Below, piece by piece: positions 11,877 through 22,941 of a DNA stretch of 64,000 nucleotides (within the stretch, counting starts at the first letter, position 1; the number at the start of each line of letters is the position of its first letter). The notes beneath the pieces were generated by a model, which saw only the letters and a list, made by a program, of their open reading frames with translations, was not told where the DNA came from and did not search any database. The position numbers and the translations under genes are program-made. Source of the stretch: Sphaerulina vaccinii (Eukaryota > Ascomycota > Dothideomycetes > Mycosphaerellales > Mycosphaerellaceae). The DNA lies in NCBI GenBank assembly GCA_022570795.1, contig JAKUDP010000010.1, positions 1,178,001 to 1,242,000 of the forward strand, given 5' to 3'.

Positions 11877-14370
11877 ATGGCCGCGCTCGGTGAGGATCTG
11901 CTGGGCGTCGTCAACAAACTGCAGGATCTGGTCTTCAACACTATCGGGAACGATTCGCTGGACCTGCCGCAGATTGTATGTTCTCCAGAGCTTCTACAGA
12001 AGAATGCCCATCCATGGCAGGTTCGCTAACACGCGCATAGGTCGTAGTGGGATCACAATCCTCTGGTAAATCATCCGTACTAGAAAACATCGTTGGCAGA
12101 GACTTCCTGCCGCGGGGCAGTGGCATCGTGACACGGCGACCTCTGATACTCCAACTCATCAACCTCCCCTCCGAGCGCAGCGATAAGCCCGACGACCATG
12201 CCGTGCACATCCCACATACTCCTGAGGCGGTGGCGGGGCAGGATGAATGGGGCGAGTTCAACCACATGCCAGGACGCAAGTTCTACGACTTCCAGGACAT
12301 CAAGAGAGAGATTGAAGCAGAGACGAACAGAATCGCTGGTAGTAACAAGGGCATCAACCGGCAGCCTATCCACCTGAAGGTCTACTCGCCACATGTTCTT
12401 AGTCTGACACTGGTCGATCTGCCTGGTTTGACAAAAGTACCGATTGGAGACCAGCCTACAGATATTGAGAAGCAGACGCGGAACCTGATCTCAGAATACA
12501 TTGCAAAGCCCAACAGTATCATATTGGCAGTGTCGCCGGCGAACGTAGACTTGGTCAACTCAGAATCGCTGAAGCTCGCACGTCAAGTCGATCCTACAGG
12601 AAAGCGAACGATTGGTATCCTTACGAAGATTGATCTCATGGACCACGGCACGAATGCCCTTGATATTCTTTCAGGACGGGTGTATCCATTGAAACTCGGC
12701 TTTATTGGAGTGGTGAATCGATCACAGCAGGATATCCAGAGCAGTAAATCAATGTCTGATGCTCTTTCCGCAGAGCGAGAGTTCTTCCGCATGCACCCAG
12801 CTTACCGCAATATTGCCTCGAGATGTGGCACGCAGTATCTGGCAAAGACTCTAAACACCACGCTCATGACCCACATCCGAGAGAGACTGCCTGATATCAA
12901 AGCTCGTCTCAATACCCTCATGGGCCAAACGCAACAGGAGCTCTCTTCTTACGGTAACGACACTTTCACTGGCAAGGAGCACAGAGGATCGCTTATACTT
13001 CAGCTCATGACGCGCTTCGCGACATCTTTCACTTCGTCGATTGATGGTACATCTTCCGAGATTAGCACCAAAGAGCTCTGTGGTGGTGCACGAATATACT
13101 ACGTCTTCAACTCAGTCTTTGGCAACAGTCTGGACTCTATCGATCCAACGCAGAATCTCACGGCTCTTGACATTCGAACAGCAATCCGTAACTCTACTGG
13201 ACCTCGACCCTCCTTGTTTGTGCCCGAACTCGCCTTCGATCTACTGGTCAAGCCACAAATCAAGCTTCTGGAAATCCCTAGCCAAAGATGTGTCGAGCTT
13301 GTCTACGAAGAGCTTATCAAGATCTGCCATACCTGCTACTCGAACGAGCTCGCGCGATATCCCAGATTACAAGGCAAGCTCATTGAAGTTGTTTCAGAGC
13401 TGTTGCGCGAGCGCCTAGGCCCTACATCACAATATGTGGAAAGTTTGATTGCCATCCAGCGAGCATACATCAACACAAACCACCCTAACTTCCTAGGAGC
13501 AGCAGCAGCAATGAGTGGAGTGATGCAAGATAAGCACGAGAAGGAGAAGAAGGCCGCAGCCGCAGAAGAGAAGAGGAAGCGTGAAGAAAGAAGACGGAAA
13601 GAGCTTGCGCAGAATGGCGTTAATGGAACAGAAACTCCAGAAGACGAGGAAGAGGAGCACACTCGCGTACTGCCGATGCGTGCGGCAGCGAAGGCGAAGG
13701 AGTCTCGGAGTATGAGCCCTGCTGTGGCACGAGACGGACATCGACTGGCACATACGACGAGTGCACCGAATGGTGCTAGTGGGGGTAAGGACTCATTCTT
13801 GAACTACTTCTTCGGCAAGGAGAACGGACCAAGCCAAGGTGCACTCCCAGGACACAATGCTGCAGGCCTACCGGGCAGTCGGCATGTCAGCCAAAATATC
13901 GAGCCCAGCATATCTGCCAGTTTCAGGAGACAGGATCCGAGAGTTGTGCCACAGCCTGAGCCAATCGTCACAGACGACTACGACCGGGAGGAGAATGCAC
14001 TGGTAAGCACGCACTATCAATCTCTATAGACTGTTCGTAAACTGACTTTCACAAACAGGACGACCCGGCAGGTCCAGCATTGACTGAGCGTGAATCTCTC
14101 GAGACCGAGCTCATTCGACGACTCATCAGCAATTACTTCAACATTGTGCGCGAGACCATTGCCGACCAAGTACCGAAAGCTGTCATGCATTTGCTCGTGA
14201 ATTTCTCCAAGGACGGCGTACAGAACCGACTAGTCTCCGAGCTGTATCGAGAATCACTTTTCGAAGAGCTTTTATACGAGGACGATGGTGTACGAGAAGA
14301 ACGAGAGAAGTGCGAGAAGCTGCTGGCAACGTACAAGGAGGCGAGCAAAATTATCGGCGAAGTGTTGTAA
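11877..14370 (+). CDS. DNM1: Dynamin-related GTPase of mitochondrial/peroxisomal fission
   Basis: Exons 11877-11975, 12041-14002 and 14059-14370 give 790 residues. The GTPase domain has the P-loop GSQSSGKSS (37-45), switch II DLPGLTKVP and the TKID guanine motif. The dynamin middle domain follows, then a low-complexity charged insert (~490-660: KKAAAAEEKRKREERRRKE, Ser-rich), and a C-terminal GTPase effector domain (from ~700: LETELIRRLISNYFNIVRETIADQVPKAVMHLLVN). There is no PH or proline-rich domain. GEFNHMPGRKFYDF and KREIEAETNRIAG fit Dnm1 better than Vps1, and the length exceeds Vps1 (~700). It would assemble as rings on mitochondria and peroxisomes through Fis1/Mdv1-type adaptors. Confidence 0.92.
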
Positions 14371-14959
14371 GAGCGGGGTCGAAATGGGTTGATCGTTTGC
14401 ATGGCGAAATTTGTACTATCGTGATCTGGAAAAGCTGCACAGTTGCAGTCAATGGTAGTGTCGGAGATTCAGCTTCTCGACTGCGGCAGTCATGAGGGAG
14501 CAACGAGCAAGGCCGACAGAGACGGCATTATTGTGTATAGATCTTGGAAGGCTGTACACTATACTCATCATCATTGTAGCTCGAATAGCAGCTCAGCATC
14601 AATTGATCGATCGAGCGTAAAGATCACGTCTCCGCCGACTCTCGCACAAGTAGGAGGCAACACAGCTCTTCTTTGAGTAGCGTAGATGATGCCAAAAGCT
14701 GGAGAGTGCATGGACCCCTTGTGCTTGTGCCTGCAGATCCCTGTGCGGCTGCAGGCTGACGATTTAGATTGTGGCTTGTACTTGAGGCTCAAGAAGTTCT
14801 GACGACGCTGGTTTCTTGGAAAGTGAAAGATGATGAAGTACGATCACTGACCACCACCTTCCACTTCTCCCCAATCTCGATGCGATCGTCTTTCTTGGAC
14901 TCCTGGATTGGTCTCCCTCACTCTTGAAACAAGTTCTACAGCCAGAAAAGACAAGCGAC
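14371..14959. promoter_or_regulatory. Intergenic region and NUS1 promoter
   Basis: About 590 bp between the tandem DNM1 and NUS1 genes. I see no gene in it. An in-frame ATG at 14924 could extend NUS1 by 12 residues. Confidence 0.5.
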
Positions 14960-16050
14960 ATGCCTGGGTTACGCCAACAAGCAGCCTTCCGCAGGCCGGA
15001 GGCGCTGAGTCCTACACAGCGCGAGAAGCTGCTGGAGCCGTATCTGCCACGCGAGCCCATTGTGTCACCAACGAAAGCAAAGCAGCAGGCATCATCGTCA
15101 ACTTCACCAAACAACAATGCCGGACCACGCTTCCACCACCGACAACGCGTGCGGCCTGCGATGCGCCAGCTACTGCACCTCTTCCTATTCAATGCCGTCC
15201 ACATCATCTTTAGTATCTACGTACGGCTACGGCAGATCTACCATGCACTCTACGATCGTGTGTGCGCCGTGCTGTACTACCATCATCGCACGCCGGAGCT
15301 AATCAAGAGGGATGTGAAGCCGTTGAGCAGAGTGCCGAAGCATTTGAGCGTCATATTGGATTTACCACCAGAAGGCGGCAAGAAGGATGCTTTGGAAACG
15401 CTTCTGAACGATGCATGTGAGCTGGTGGCATGGAGTGCTAGTGCAGGCATTCCTATGCTGTCCATATACGAGAAGAAGGGCAAGTTTCTCCCTCCTACAT
15501 CATATCTCTTACTGTGCTAATATGTTATATTGTACCAGGCATCCTCAAATCCTCTCTACCACACCTCCACCGCCGCATCACTAGGACTCTTACATCCTAC
15601 TATGGCACATCCTCGCCTCAGAAACCTACCATTTCTCTACGCTCGCCAAACCTCCCATCTTATAGCCCACCTCACTCGCCAGAGCTGGACAGTGCATCTC
15701 CGACCTCGAAACCACCTCACATCAACATCCTCCTCCTAGACTCCACGGACGGACGGCAAACGATTGTAGATCTCACCAAGACTCTCACTGAAATGTCTCA
15801 ATCTGGCAAGCTCTCACCAGCGGACATCAGTCAAGAATTGATCGATGCTGAAATTACAGAAAGTGTCATGGGCGAGCCAGATTTGTTGATTGTGTTCGGG
15901 GAAAGAGTAGTGTTGGAAGGATATCCACCCTGGCAAATCAGACTGACAGAGATCTTCTATGCTCAAGATAATGTCGGTGGTGTCGGGTACCAGATCTTCT
16001 TGAGGGCATTGTATAGATATGCAAAGGCGGAGTTTAGGTTTGGGAGGTAA
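14960..16050 (+). CDS. NUS1: Dehydrodolichyl diphosphate synthase complex subunit NUS1 (NgBR family)
   Basis: Exons 14960-15479 and 15539-16050 give 343 residues. The N-terminal half has a basic linker and a membrane-associated stretch (QLLHLFLFNAVHIIFSIYV, ~75-93), then the pseudo-cis-prenyltransferase fold (RVPKHLSVILDLPP, ELVAWSASAGIPMLSIYEKKG-ILK, DLLIVFGE, EGYPPWQIRLTEIF). It ends in RFGR, corresponding to the C-terminal RxG motif that NUS1 supplies to the active site of its cis-prenyltransferase partner. The complex makes the dolichol precursor at the ER. The intron is a GC-AG type (donor GCAAGT at 15480): only this donor keeps frame and gives EKKGILK. The 3' end is convergent with RNA1. 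Confidence 0.9.
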
Positions 16051-16241
16051 ACCATCAGAAGTCTTTGAAGGAAGGATGATGTATTGAGGGTATTGTGCTA
16101 CTAAAGCTATAGAGTTTGATGACACTCATGCTATCTATTCATGGTGTGAGAGCTGTGCTATCGTGCAGGGTAGTGTTCCGCTCCTCGAGAAATGGGAATA
16201 TGCACTGGCTGGGGAATCTGCACCGGCTGAGAGTCCTCTTT

Positions 16242-17507
16242 CTAGTTGATCTTCGTCTTGTCCAGAGCATCTGTCAAACCATCCACATCAGCATCCTGCT
16301 TTTGCGAAACTGGCTGACTTTCTGCGGCATCGGCTTCCTTGACCACCTTCTCCTCTTCCGCTTCGAGATCATCTTCATCCTGATCTTCTTCGTCGTCCGA
16401 GTCCTCATCTTCGAGCTCGTCTAGCTCATCCAGACCCCATGCATCTTCATCATCTTCATCCACGCCAGGGTATTGATCTGCACTCTCCTCTTTCCGCTCT
16501 TCAAGCACGTCTTTTAACGACTCAATAGACGCATCATCCTCCGCGAACTTGTTGCCATTCAGTTCCACTCTCCTTAGACGTGGTAGAGCAGATCCAGTAG
16601 AGGCAGCATCAGAAATCGCCTTGAGACCTTTTGAATCGATCTCATTGTATTGTAACCTCAAAATCTCCAATTTCTTATTACCAGCTTTGGCAAGTGCATC
16701 TCCCAGCATCTTTCCTCCCCTGGCGGAGAGCAGGCAGTCTCCAATAGCAAGTTCCCGAATCTCAGTCCACGTTGGCACCACAGAAGACAGCGTCTTAGCA
16801 GCGAGAGCAGTGAAGGTGTTGTCTTGCAGGTCTAGTGTATCCAGTGATGTGCACTGACTGAGACCGTGCTGGATCAGTTGTGCAATGCCCTCCTGTCGGA
16901 TACCATTCTGGACCATCTTCACCGTCTTGACTTTGTTGTTGGCTGTATAGGCTTTGACCCAAGCACCCATGGAGCCAGTCTCAAGGCGATTCCGTCCACA
17001 CACGACAGTCTCGAGATCGGGCACATCTTTCCCTTCCTTCCGTGCTGCGGCCTTGTTCTCTGCTAGTTGGGCAAGAGCTTCAGCGACTAGAGTTCCTGCT
17101 GCTGGGCCCAGACCATTGTTGTTGAGGTAGAGGTGTTGTAGAGGAGTGTGCTTGCTGAGGAAGGGTCGTAGAGGCTCAACAGTGTTGAGGCCAAAGGCGT
17201 TATCGTTCAGGTTGATGGTGTGCAGTTTATGGCACTGCAGTAGAGCTGTGAGGAGGGCATCGAGTGCTTGTGGGATTTCGGATAGCAGACGTCCGGTGAA
17301 GATATCGGCGAGGTTGGCGAAGCGGAGGTTCTGTTTGGTGGCTAGTACTTTGGCGAGTGCTTCAGATGCTTCGACGCCGATTGTATTTCCCTCGAGATGC
17401 ACCTCCTCGATGTCTGCATTGTCCCGCAGTGGACCGATGTGCTTTTCGATGTCGTCGGCCGTGTTGAGTTTCAAAGCCTGGCCACGGATGCTCCACACGG
17501 TTGCCAT
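16242..17507 (-). CDS. RNA1: Ran GTPase-activating protein RNA1 (leucine-rich repeat)
   Basis: A single exon encodes 421 residues from the ATG at 17507 (MATVWSIRG); an upstream in-frame ATG at 17531 would add eight. The protein is a run of RanGAP-type leucine-rich repeats (VHLEGNTIG, INLNDNAFG, LYLNNNGLG, LDLQDNTFT, LRLQYNEID, VELNGNKF) followed by a strongly acidic tail (DEDDEDAWGLDELDELEDEDSDDEE) and a short Lys-containing end. This architecture matches yeast and fission yeast Rna1. It would stimulate GTP hydrolysis by Ran in the cytoplasm to drive nuclear transport. It is divergent from COX17, with a 244 bp shared promoter. Confidence 0.94.
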   Translation of the reverse strand: MATVWSIRGQALKLNTADDIEKHIGPLRDNADIEEVHLEGNTIGVEASEALAKVLATKQNLRFANLADIFTGRLLSEIPQALDALLTALLQCHKLHTINLNDNAFGLNTVEPLRPFLSKHTPLQHLYLNNNGLGPAAGTLVAEALAQLAENKAAARKEGKDVPDLETVVCGRNRLETGSMGAWVKAYTANNKVKTVKMVQNGIRQEGIAQLIQHGLSQCTSLDTLDLQDNTFTALAAKTLSSVVPTWTEIRELAIGDCLLSARGGKMLGDALAKAGNKKLEILRLQYNEIDSKGLKAISDAASTGSALPRLRRVELNGNKFAEDDASIESLKDVLEERKEESADQYPGVDEDDEDAWGLDELDELEDEDSDDEEDQDEDDLEAEEEKVVKEADAAESQPVSQKQDADVDGLTDALDKTKIN

Positions 17508-17751
17508 GGTGATTAAATCAAGATTCTCCAAATGCTCTGAGAAGAAAGTGTGTGTTTTATGCTGTAGATTGAGTCGATAGATTGATAGAGGGGCTTAGTG
17601 TCCCTCAGGCAACACACTAGTGCGGCTCTGCAGCAGAACGTGCATTATTCATCTGCTCGTGAGAAGTGACGTGCTTGGCCGAACTTTTGAAGACATCCAT
17701 CACTTCGACATCTATCAACTTCATACTGGACTGGTCGCAATCACAGACATC
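17508..17751. promoter_or_regulatory. Short shared promoter of RNA1 and COX17
   Basis: 244 bp between two divergent start codons, so both genes must start transcription here. I see no clear TATA box on either side. Confidence 0.55.
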
Positions 17752-18120
17752 ATGTCGACCGTCGCGATCAACACCATGGCAGGCAGTACGCGATCGCATC
17801 TCGAGCACATATGAGCAAGATACTGATCATCATTCCACAGACTCCAACAGCACTGCGCTACAACCTAACAATGCCGCCGCGGACCTGAAGCCAAAAGGCG
17901 AAGCTGCTGCAAAAGTCAAGGTATTATCAGACTCAGTTTACTACGCAGTCCGGACTGAACTAATGTCTCGCCACAGCCCTGCTGCGTATGCAAAGACGAG
18001 AAGTTTGCCCGCGACGAATGCATGCTATTCTCCAATGCCAAAGATCCGCAAGCCGCCTGCCAGGACCTGGTCTCGAAGTATCGGAGTTGTATGAGCAGCT
18101 ATGGGTTCAACATTGCATAA
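17752..18120 (+). CDS. COX17: Cytochrome c oxidase copper chaperone COX17
   Basis: A small three-exon gene: 17752-17785, 17841-17920 and 17977-18120, giving 85 residues, or 77 if translation starts at the second in-frame ATG (17776). The C-terminal CHCH domain shows the Cox17 hallmark KPCCVCKDEK, then ARDECMLF and CQDLVSKYRSCMSSYGF, supplying the copper-binding CC pair and the twin CX9C cysteines. The protein delivers Cu(I) to Sco1/Cox11 in the mitochondrial intermembrane space. Intron 1 (55 nt) joins GGC-A to AC, and intron 2 (56 nt) falls exactly before PCCVC. The N-terminal ~30 residues are low complexity, as usual for fungal homologues. Confidence 0.93.
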
Positions 18121-18290
18121 GGAAGAGGTATAAGCATGGTGCATTGGAACGGCGTTATGGGATGGATGGATGGATGAAAGAGCATGATAGAGATCTGGTT
18201 GGAGACACAGACTTGAGCTGTAATACTAATGTACACCATTGTACATATCTACGACAGGCACGAATGAGCAAGACTCTCAACTCATACGAA

Positions 18291-20057
18291 CTACTGCGTC
18301 TTCTTCTCCGTGGCGAGAGAGTGCTTGCGAATTCCAAATACAGACAACACGCCACTGTCGACTGCAAGATTCCAGAGACACCAGAGGTAGCACAGCCCGA
18401 ACCCTGCAGCGCCCAAGCACACATTGGCGACGACCCATATATCAGGCTTGTCGGTAGGAGGTGGCACAAAGAGCTCTGCGGCGTGCCACGCAAGCATTGC
18501 CAGATAAGTGCCGATGTGGATGAGTTTGGTAGGAGTGGATACGCCACCTTCGCTGGCGGGCATTGTGTATGCGCTGATACTGAAAGGTGGTAGACCCATC
18601 AGATATGCCCAGAGTGAGGTGAGCACGAGATACGGCATCCTCAATTCATCCTTGGAGAGAAGTGGAAACAGCGTCCAGTTCGCAAGGAGATTCGCGTACC
18701 CAACCCATGCACGAGTCACAGGCTTCATCCCGTTCTGCGCCGCCAGGAGTAGTGTCATTGGTAGAAGAGGTAATAGGACGTTCTTCTCGTGAACTTGGTA
18801 TGAGCATAGGAAGAAACCCCAAGCTGTGGTTGCGAGCGCCAGTGGAACCAGTTCCTTCTTTGGTCGTGAGAAGATGATGAGACATGGTGGGAGGATCGAA
18901 GCGAGTGTCAGGCCCAGAGCAGCTTTGCTGAGTAGTCCCTGGTCATAGTTGTGGAGCTTGTGTACACCAGATGCGTGGATAGTGCACCAGATATTGGCCA
19001 CCTTGTCTTCGAACAAGCCGCGGGAGAAGGGAAAGATGCGATGAATGGCCTGTGCAATCTGTACAACATATGGCCAGTACACAGCCTTCTCGTCCAGTTT
19101 GAGAGGGAGCGCATCGAGTAGAGGTGGTAGAGCAGCATCAGATGGCAAAGCAATGCCGCGATATGAGTCGTATGCTGTGCCCAGAAGATGCGGCAGGAAC
19201 AACAGCACAAAGGAGCCAAGTGTGGTCACTGCAATTCCTAGCAGGCGGACAATGTCGATTCTGGGAAAGAGGCAGCTACCAGCTAGATATGCCGCTATTG
19301 CTGGGGCCCAGAAGAGTGCCATCTGCTTGAAACCCAGCGCGCAGACAAAGAACAGACAGCTCCAGAGTGCTCGACCAGCTAAGATACTGGATACCGCCGC
19401 AACGAGGAATCCCAACATGACAGTATTGTACTGAAAGTGGCCATGATCAATCAGAATCGTAGCAGGCTGCATCAAGATTGCAGTCAAGGCGATGGCCGCT
19501 TCCCATGTATTGATATTGTGTAATCTCGCCAGATGTCTCACGCAGATGATGACGGCTGGGACATACACCAAGTGCTCGGAAATATACACTGTAGCTCGCA
19601 TGTAGACATTAAGATCAGGATCATCGAGTCCGTGAGATAAGTACAATGCAAACCAGGATGGATTGATGAACGATCCAATCTTGCCCAAAATCCACGAATG
19701 GTATGCTGTCAAAGGTGGATAGTCCAGTCCCCACCATTGTAGGTCATGAAAGTACCAGTGTGTTGTAGGCAGGTTGATCGTCAATTCCATCCAGTGCCGT
19801 TGTGCTTCGAAATCTCCATGCATGGGTGGTTTTTGGAAACCAGAATAAGGCCAGATTGCTGTACACCATCGAAACAGGCCGACTATCATGAGGATGCATG
19901 GTAGGGTGATCCATTGTGATAGTGAGCCTTTCACAGGCCAGAAGAATGCTACCAAAGGAAAGGCGGGTTTCTCATGCTTCGTGGTCAGATCTTGAATGAC
20001 AGTGCCGTTCGAGGAGCTGCTGGCAGTTGCTCTCTTTTTCCTTGGCCGATGCGCCAT
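18291..20057 (-). CDS. ALG6: Dolichyl-P-Glc:Man9GlcNAc2-PP-dolichol alpha-1,3-glucosyltransferase ALG6
   Basis: A single exon encodes 588 residues. It is a polytopic ER membrane protein with about a dozen hydrophobic segments. The luminal loop near the N-terminus has GDFEAQRHWMELT and HDLQWWGLDYPPLTAYHS, diagnostic for ALG6 (ALG8 reads differently around DYPP), and a later HGHFQYNTVMLG. The enzyme adds the first glucose to the lipid-linked oligosaccharide. It lies tail-to-tail with COX17 (170 bp gap) and head-to-head with the nucleolin-like gene. NUS1 and a GMPPA-type gene of the same pathway are within 16 kb. Confidence 0.93.
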   Translation of the reverse strand: MAHRPRKKRATASSSSNGTVIQDLTTKHEKPAFPLVAFFWPVKGSLSQWITLPCILMIVGLFRWCTAIWPYSGFQKPPMHGDFEAQRHWMELTINLPTTHWYFHDLQWWGLDYPPLTAYHSWILGKIGSFINPSWFALYLSHGLDDPDLNVYMRATVYISEHLVYVPAVIICVRHLARLHNINTWEAAIALTAILMQPATILIDHGHFQYNTVMLGFLVAAVSSILAGRALWSCLFFVCALGFKQMALFWAPAIAAYLAGSCLFPRIDIVRLLGIAVTTLGSFVLLFLPHLLGTAYDSYRGIALPSDAALPPLLDALPLKLDEKAVYWPYVVQIAQAIHRIFPFSRGLFEDKVANIWCTIHASGVHKLHNYDQGLLSKAALGLTLASILPPCLIIFSRPKKELVPLALATTAWGFFLCSYQVHEKNVLLPLLPMTLLLAAQNGMKPVTRAWVGYANLLANWTLFPLLSKDELRMPYLVLTSLWAYLMGLPPFSISAYTMPASEGGVSTPTKLIHIGTYLAMLAWHAAELFVPPPTDKPDIWVVANVCLGAAGFGLCYLWCLWNLAVDSGVLSVFGIRKHSLATEKKTQ

Positions 20058-20917
20058 ATTGTTCTCTGGAATGAGGCCTGTTATCGTGACATGGCTCTCG
20101 TGATGTTGCTGGCTCTGGTTGTGCAGGGCCGCAGAAGAGGAGGTTGATATTCTCGAGACCCTGGAAAGGTGTTGTAGAACTAAACTTCGGAGCTGGGAGC
20201 TGGCTGCTTACTCACCTACGGCGGGAGGTTCCGGTCCAAAAAAATCGCCAGCCATAAAAATTGCATCGCCAGCCATCTGCTTCGACTTCTTCTTCCTCCA
20301 ACACAACAATCTTTCACCACTCCGCAATCCTCGTCGACATCCTTTGCCGACATTCAAATTACCTTACACCGCACAACAGTGCATCTTCAATCGGTTCGTG
20401 GGCTCTTCGTACTCCTTCACATCGCTACCTCAAGCACCGTGATTGAGCATTTCGCACTTTGCGCGTGCACTTGTGGGCGCGGGATCAGAAACTTGTCTGC
20501 TTCGGCGACAGGTACCAGCGGGCTAATATACATCGTCGCACACCAGTCTCGGCTCTTGTGGGAACACACAGCCTTGATGCGACCAGTGGGCTGAAGGCGA
20601 GAAATTCGTTCGAGGGCTTTGCAAATCTCACTTTCTCAAGTGAGACTCTTACTGAGGGCATCAAAAAGACATCACGCTCTGCGCGATCGTCTCGAGGGCT
20701 TTTCTGAGGGCTTTACACGACTCGTGTCGTCTGTGGGCATTTGCTGCTGTTGCTACTGTTGCTATCGAGGGCTGACGCTTTGCGTCCCTCTTGCTGGGTT
20801 TCTGAGAGGAGAGGCTGCCGCTACTCCGACTTCACGTCGAGTGGCAATTGATACTTCGATTGGGATTTCAAGTACTGACTATATCCGGGCAGAACCATCA
20901 TCATAGACATTTCAGCA
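20058..20917. promoter_or_regulatory. Divergent promoter of ALG6 and the nucleolin-like gene
   Basis: 860 bp with no convincing gene. Pyrimidine-rich blocks around 20270-20440 and the region just before 20918 look like leaders. Repeated GAGGGCTTT segments occur near 20610, 20695 and 20708. Confidence 0.5.
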
Positions 20918-22557
20918 ATGGCGAAGGACAAGAAGGGAAGCAAGACCGCTGCTGTCGCGGCTCCGGCCAAGACTAGCAAGTCCAGCAAGTCCAGCACTAA
21001 GCCTATCGAGAAGGTTCAGGCTGGTCGTGTGGACAAGACAAGCTCGAAGAAGGAGAAGAAGTCGAAGAAGGTCAAGGAGCCAACACCAGAGCCATCCAGC
21101 GAGAGCGAGGCCGAGACCAGCGCCAGCTCTGACAGCAGCGAAAGCGAGAGCGAGGCTGAGGTCGCGAAGCCTCAGGTCAACGGCAAGGCCAAGCCAGCTG
21201 CTGCTGCCGCCGCAAAGGACAGCTCCGACAGCGACTCGTCTGACTCTGACAGCGAGGAGGTCGCCGCTCCAAAGACCAACGGCGCCGCCAAGGCTGGTGC
21301 CGAGGACGATGATAGCAGCGACGACTCTTCCGACTCTGACAGCGACGCTGCACCAGCACCAAAGAAGACCGAGGCACCAAAGACCAACGGCAAGGCTGCC
21401 ACCAAGGTCGCAAAGAAGGAGTCGTCCGACTCTGACGACAGCGAGGACGACGATGAGGACTCTGACGACTCAAGCGAGGACGAGAAGCCCGCCGCCAAGA
21501 AGGCTGAGGCTGTAGGTCAACTCAAATCTTACTCAAACATTACTCAAGCTAACTTGCTGCAGTCTACCAGCGACTCCGACGACTCGAGCGACAGCGACAG
21601 CGATGCAGAGGAGGAAGAGAAGCCAGCACTCAAGACCGAGAGCAAGAAGCGCAAGGCCGACAGCGAGCCAGAGGAGACCTCGAAGAAGGCCAAGACAGAA
21701 AACCCAGATGCTGTGGCCAACCTTTTCGTCGGCAACCTCAGCTGGAACGTCGATGAGGAGTGGCTCACTCGTGAGTTCGAGGAGTTTGGAGAGCTCGCTG
21801 GTGTTCGCATCATCACCGACCGCGAGTCTGGCAGAAGCAAGGGTTTCGGATACGTCGAGTTCAGCAACGCTGAGGACGCTGCCAAAGCTCTCGAGGCCAA
21901 GAACGAGTCGCTTCTGGACAACCGCAACATCCGCGTCGACTTCAGCACACCCCGCGACAAGAGCGCCGGACCACAGCAACGCAACAATGATCGTGCCAAC
22001 AAGTTCGGCGATGCCCCAGGCGAGCCAACCGCTACCATCTGGTGTGGTAACTTGAGCTTCGATGCCACTACCGAGGTGGTTCAACAGTACTTCGAAGAGC
22101 ACGGCACTGTCAACAGCGTCCGTCTGCCAACTGATCGTGAGACTCAAGCACCAAAGGGCTTCGGCTACATCGAGATGGGCTCTGTCGAAGATGCACAGGC
22201 TGCCTTCACCGCACTTCAAGGTGCTGACATTGGTGGTCGTCCAGTCCGCCTCGACTACGCTCAGCCTCGTCCACCGAGAGATGACAGCTTCGGCGGTGGC
22301 CGTGGCTCGTTCGGTGGAGGCCGTGGTGGCGGTCGCGGAGGTGGACGTGGTGGCTTCGGTGACCGCGGAGGCAGAGGTGGACGAGGAGGCCGTGGCGGCT
22401 TCAACGACCGTGGACGTGGCGCACCAAGAGGTATGCTCACAACATTCACATGATTCAACTACGGTACAAGTGCTAACATTCAACAGGACGCGGCGGTGCT
22501 TCCACCAACCGTGGAGGTTTTGGTGACTTCCAAGGCAAGAAGGTCGCATTCGATTAG
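20918..22557 (+). CDS. NSR1: Nucleolin-like rRNA-processing protein (NSR1/gar2 family)
   Basis: Exons 20918-21511, 21563-22430 and 22487-22557 give 510 residues. The order is a Lys-rich start, long alternating acidic/Ser blocks (SDSSESESEAE, DSSDSDSDSEE), a nuclear-localisation-like KKRKADSEPEE, two RRMs (NLFVGNLSWNVDEEW with KGFGYVEF; IWCGNLSFDATTE with KGFGYIEM) and a C-terminal RGG domain (GGRGGGRGGGRGG). This is the nucleolin/gar2 plan; it acts in the nucleolus in pre-rRNA processing and 40S assembly. Intron 1 is 51 nt, a multiple of three with no in-frame stop, so it can pass as coding unless the splice signals (GTAGGT, GCTAAC, CAG) are noticed. Intron 2 completes the last exon RGRGGASTNRGGFGDF. 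Confidence 0.92.
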
Positions 22558-22941
22558 AGAATGATCGTTATGCCTCTTACTGTACACTTTAGCCTGCTGG
22601 ATGTTCATGTTTGGAGACACGAGACCCATGGCCACACCCCAAAAAGTTCTAACGAACGCCTGTCTGTACTCTTACGCGATGTGTGAGGATAGCATACTGT
22701 CTGGCGCTGTGGGATTGCTATGAATGAAGCGTTACACTATTACACCTCTCTCACTCTCACTCTCATCATCAAGATTCAACATCGTCTTGAGCTGTCTCAT
22801 ACGAGACTGACTGCCATCTCGTTTCGGATATTCGCACGTGCTCATGCGACATGATCCCTCCCAGAAACCCTGGCTCCAGCTGGACCAAGTGCTTCCTGCC
22901 ACTTCCAACTCACCTCTCACAGCAAGTATCTCAAAACAGAA
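22558..22941. other. Intergenic spacer before the GNAT gene
   Basis: 384 bp covering the NSR1 3'-UTR and the next promoter. A short CT-rich run (CTCTCTCACTCTCACTCTC) lies at ~22746. I see nothing else. Confidence 0.5.

Noticed and set aside
11474..11893. 139-codon ORF ahead of DNM1
   Set aside because: It overlaps the DNM1 leader and start codon, and has no motif.
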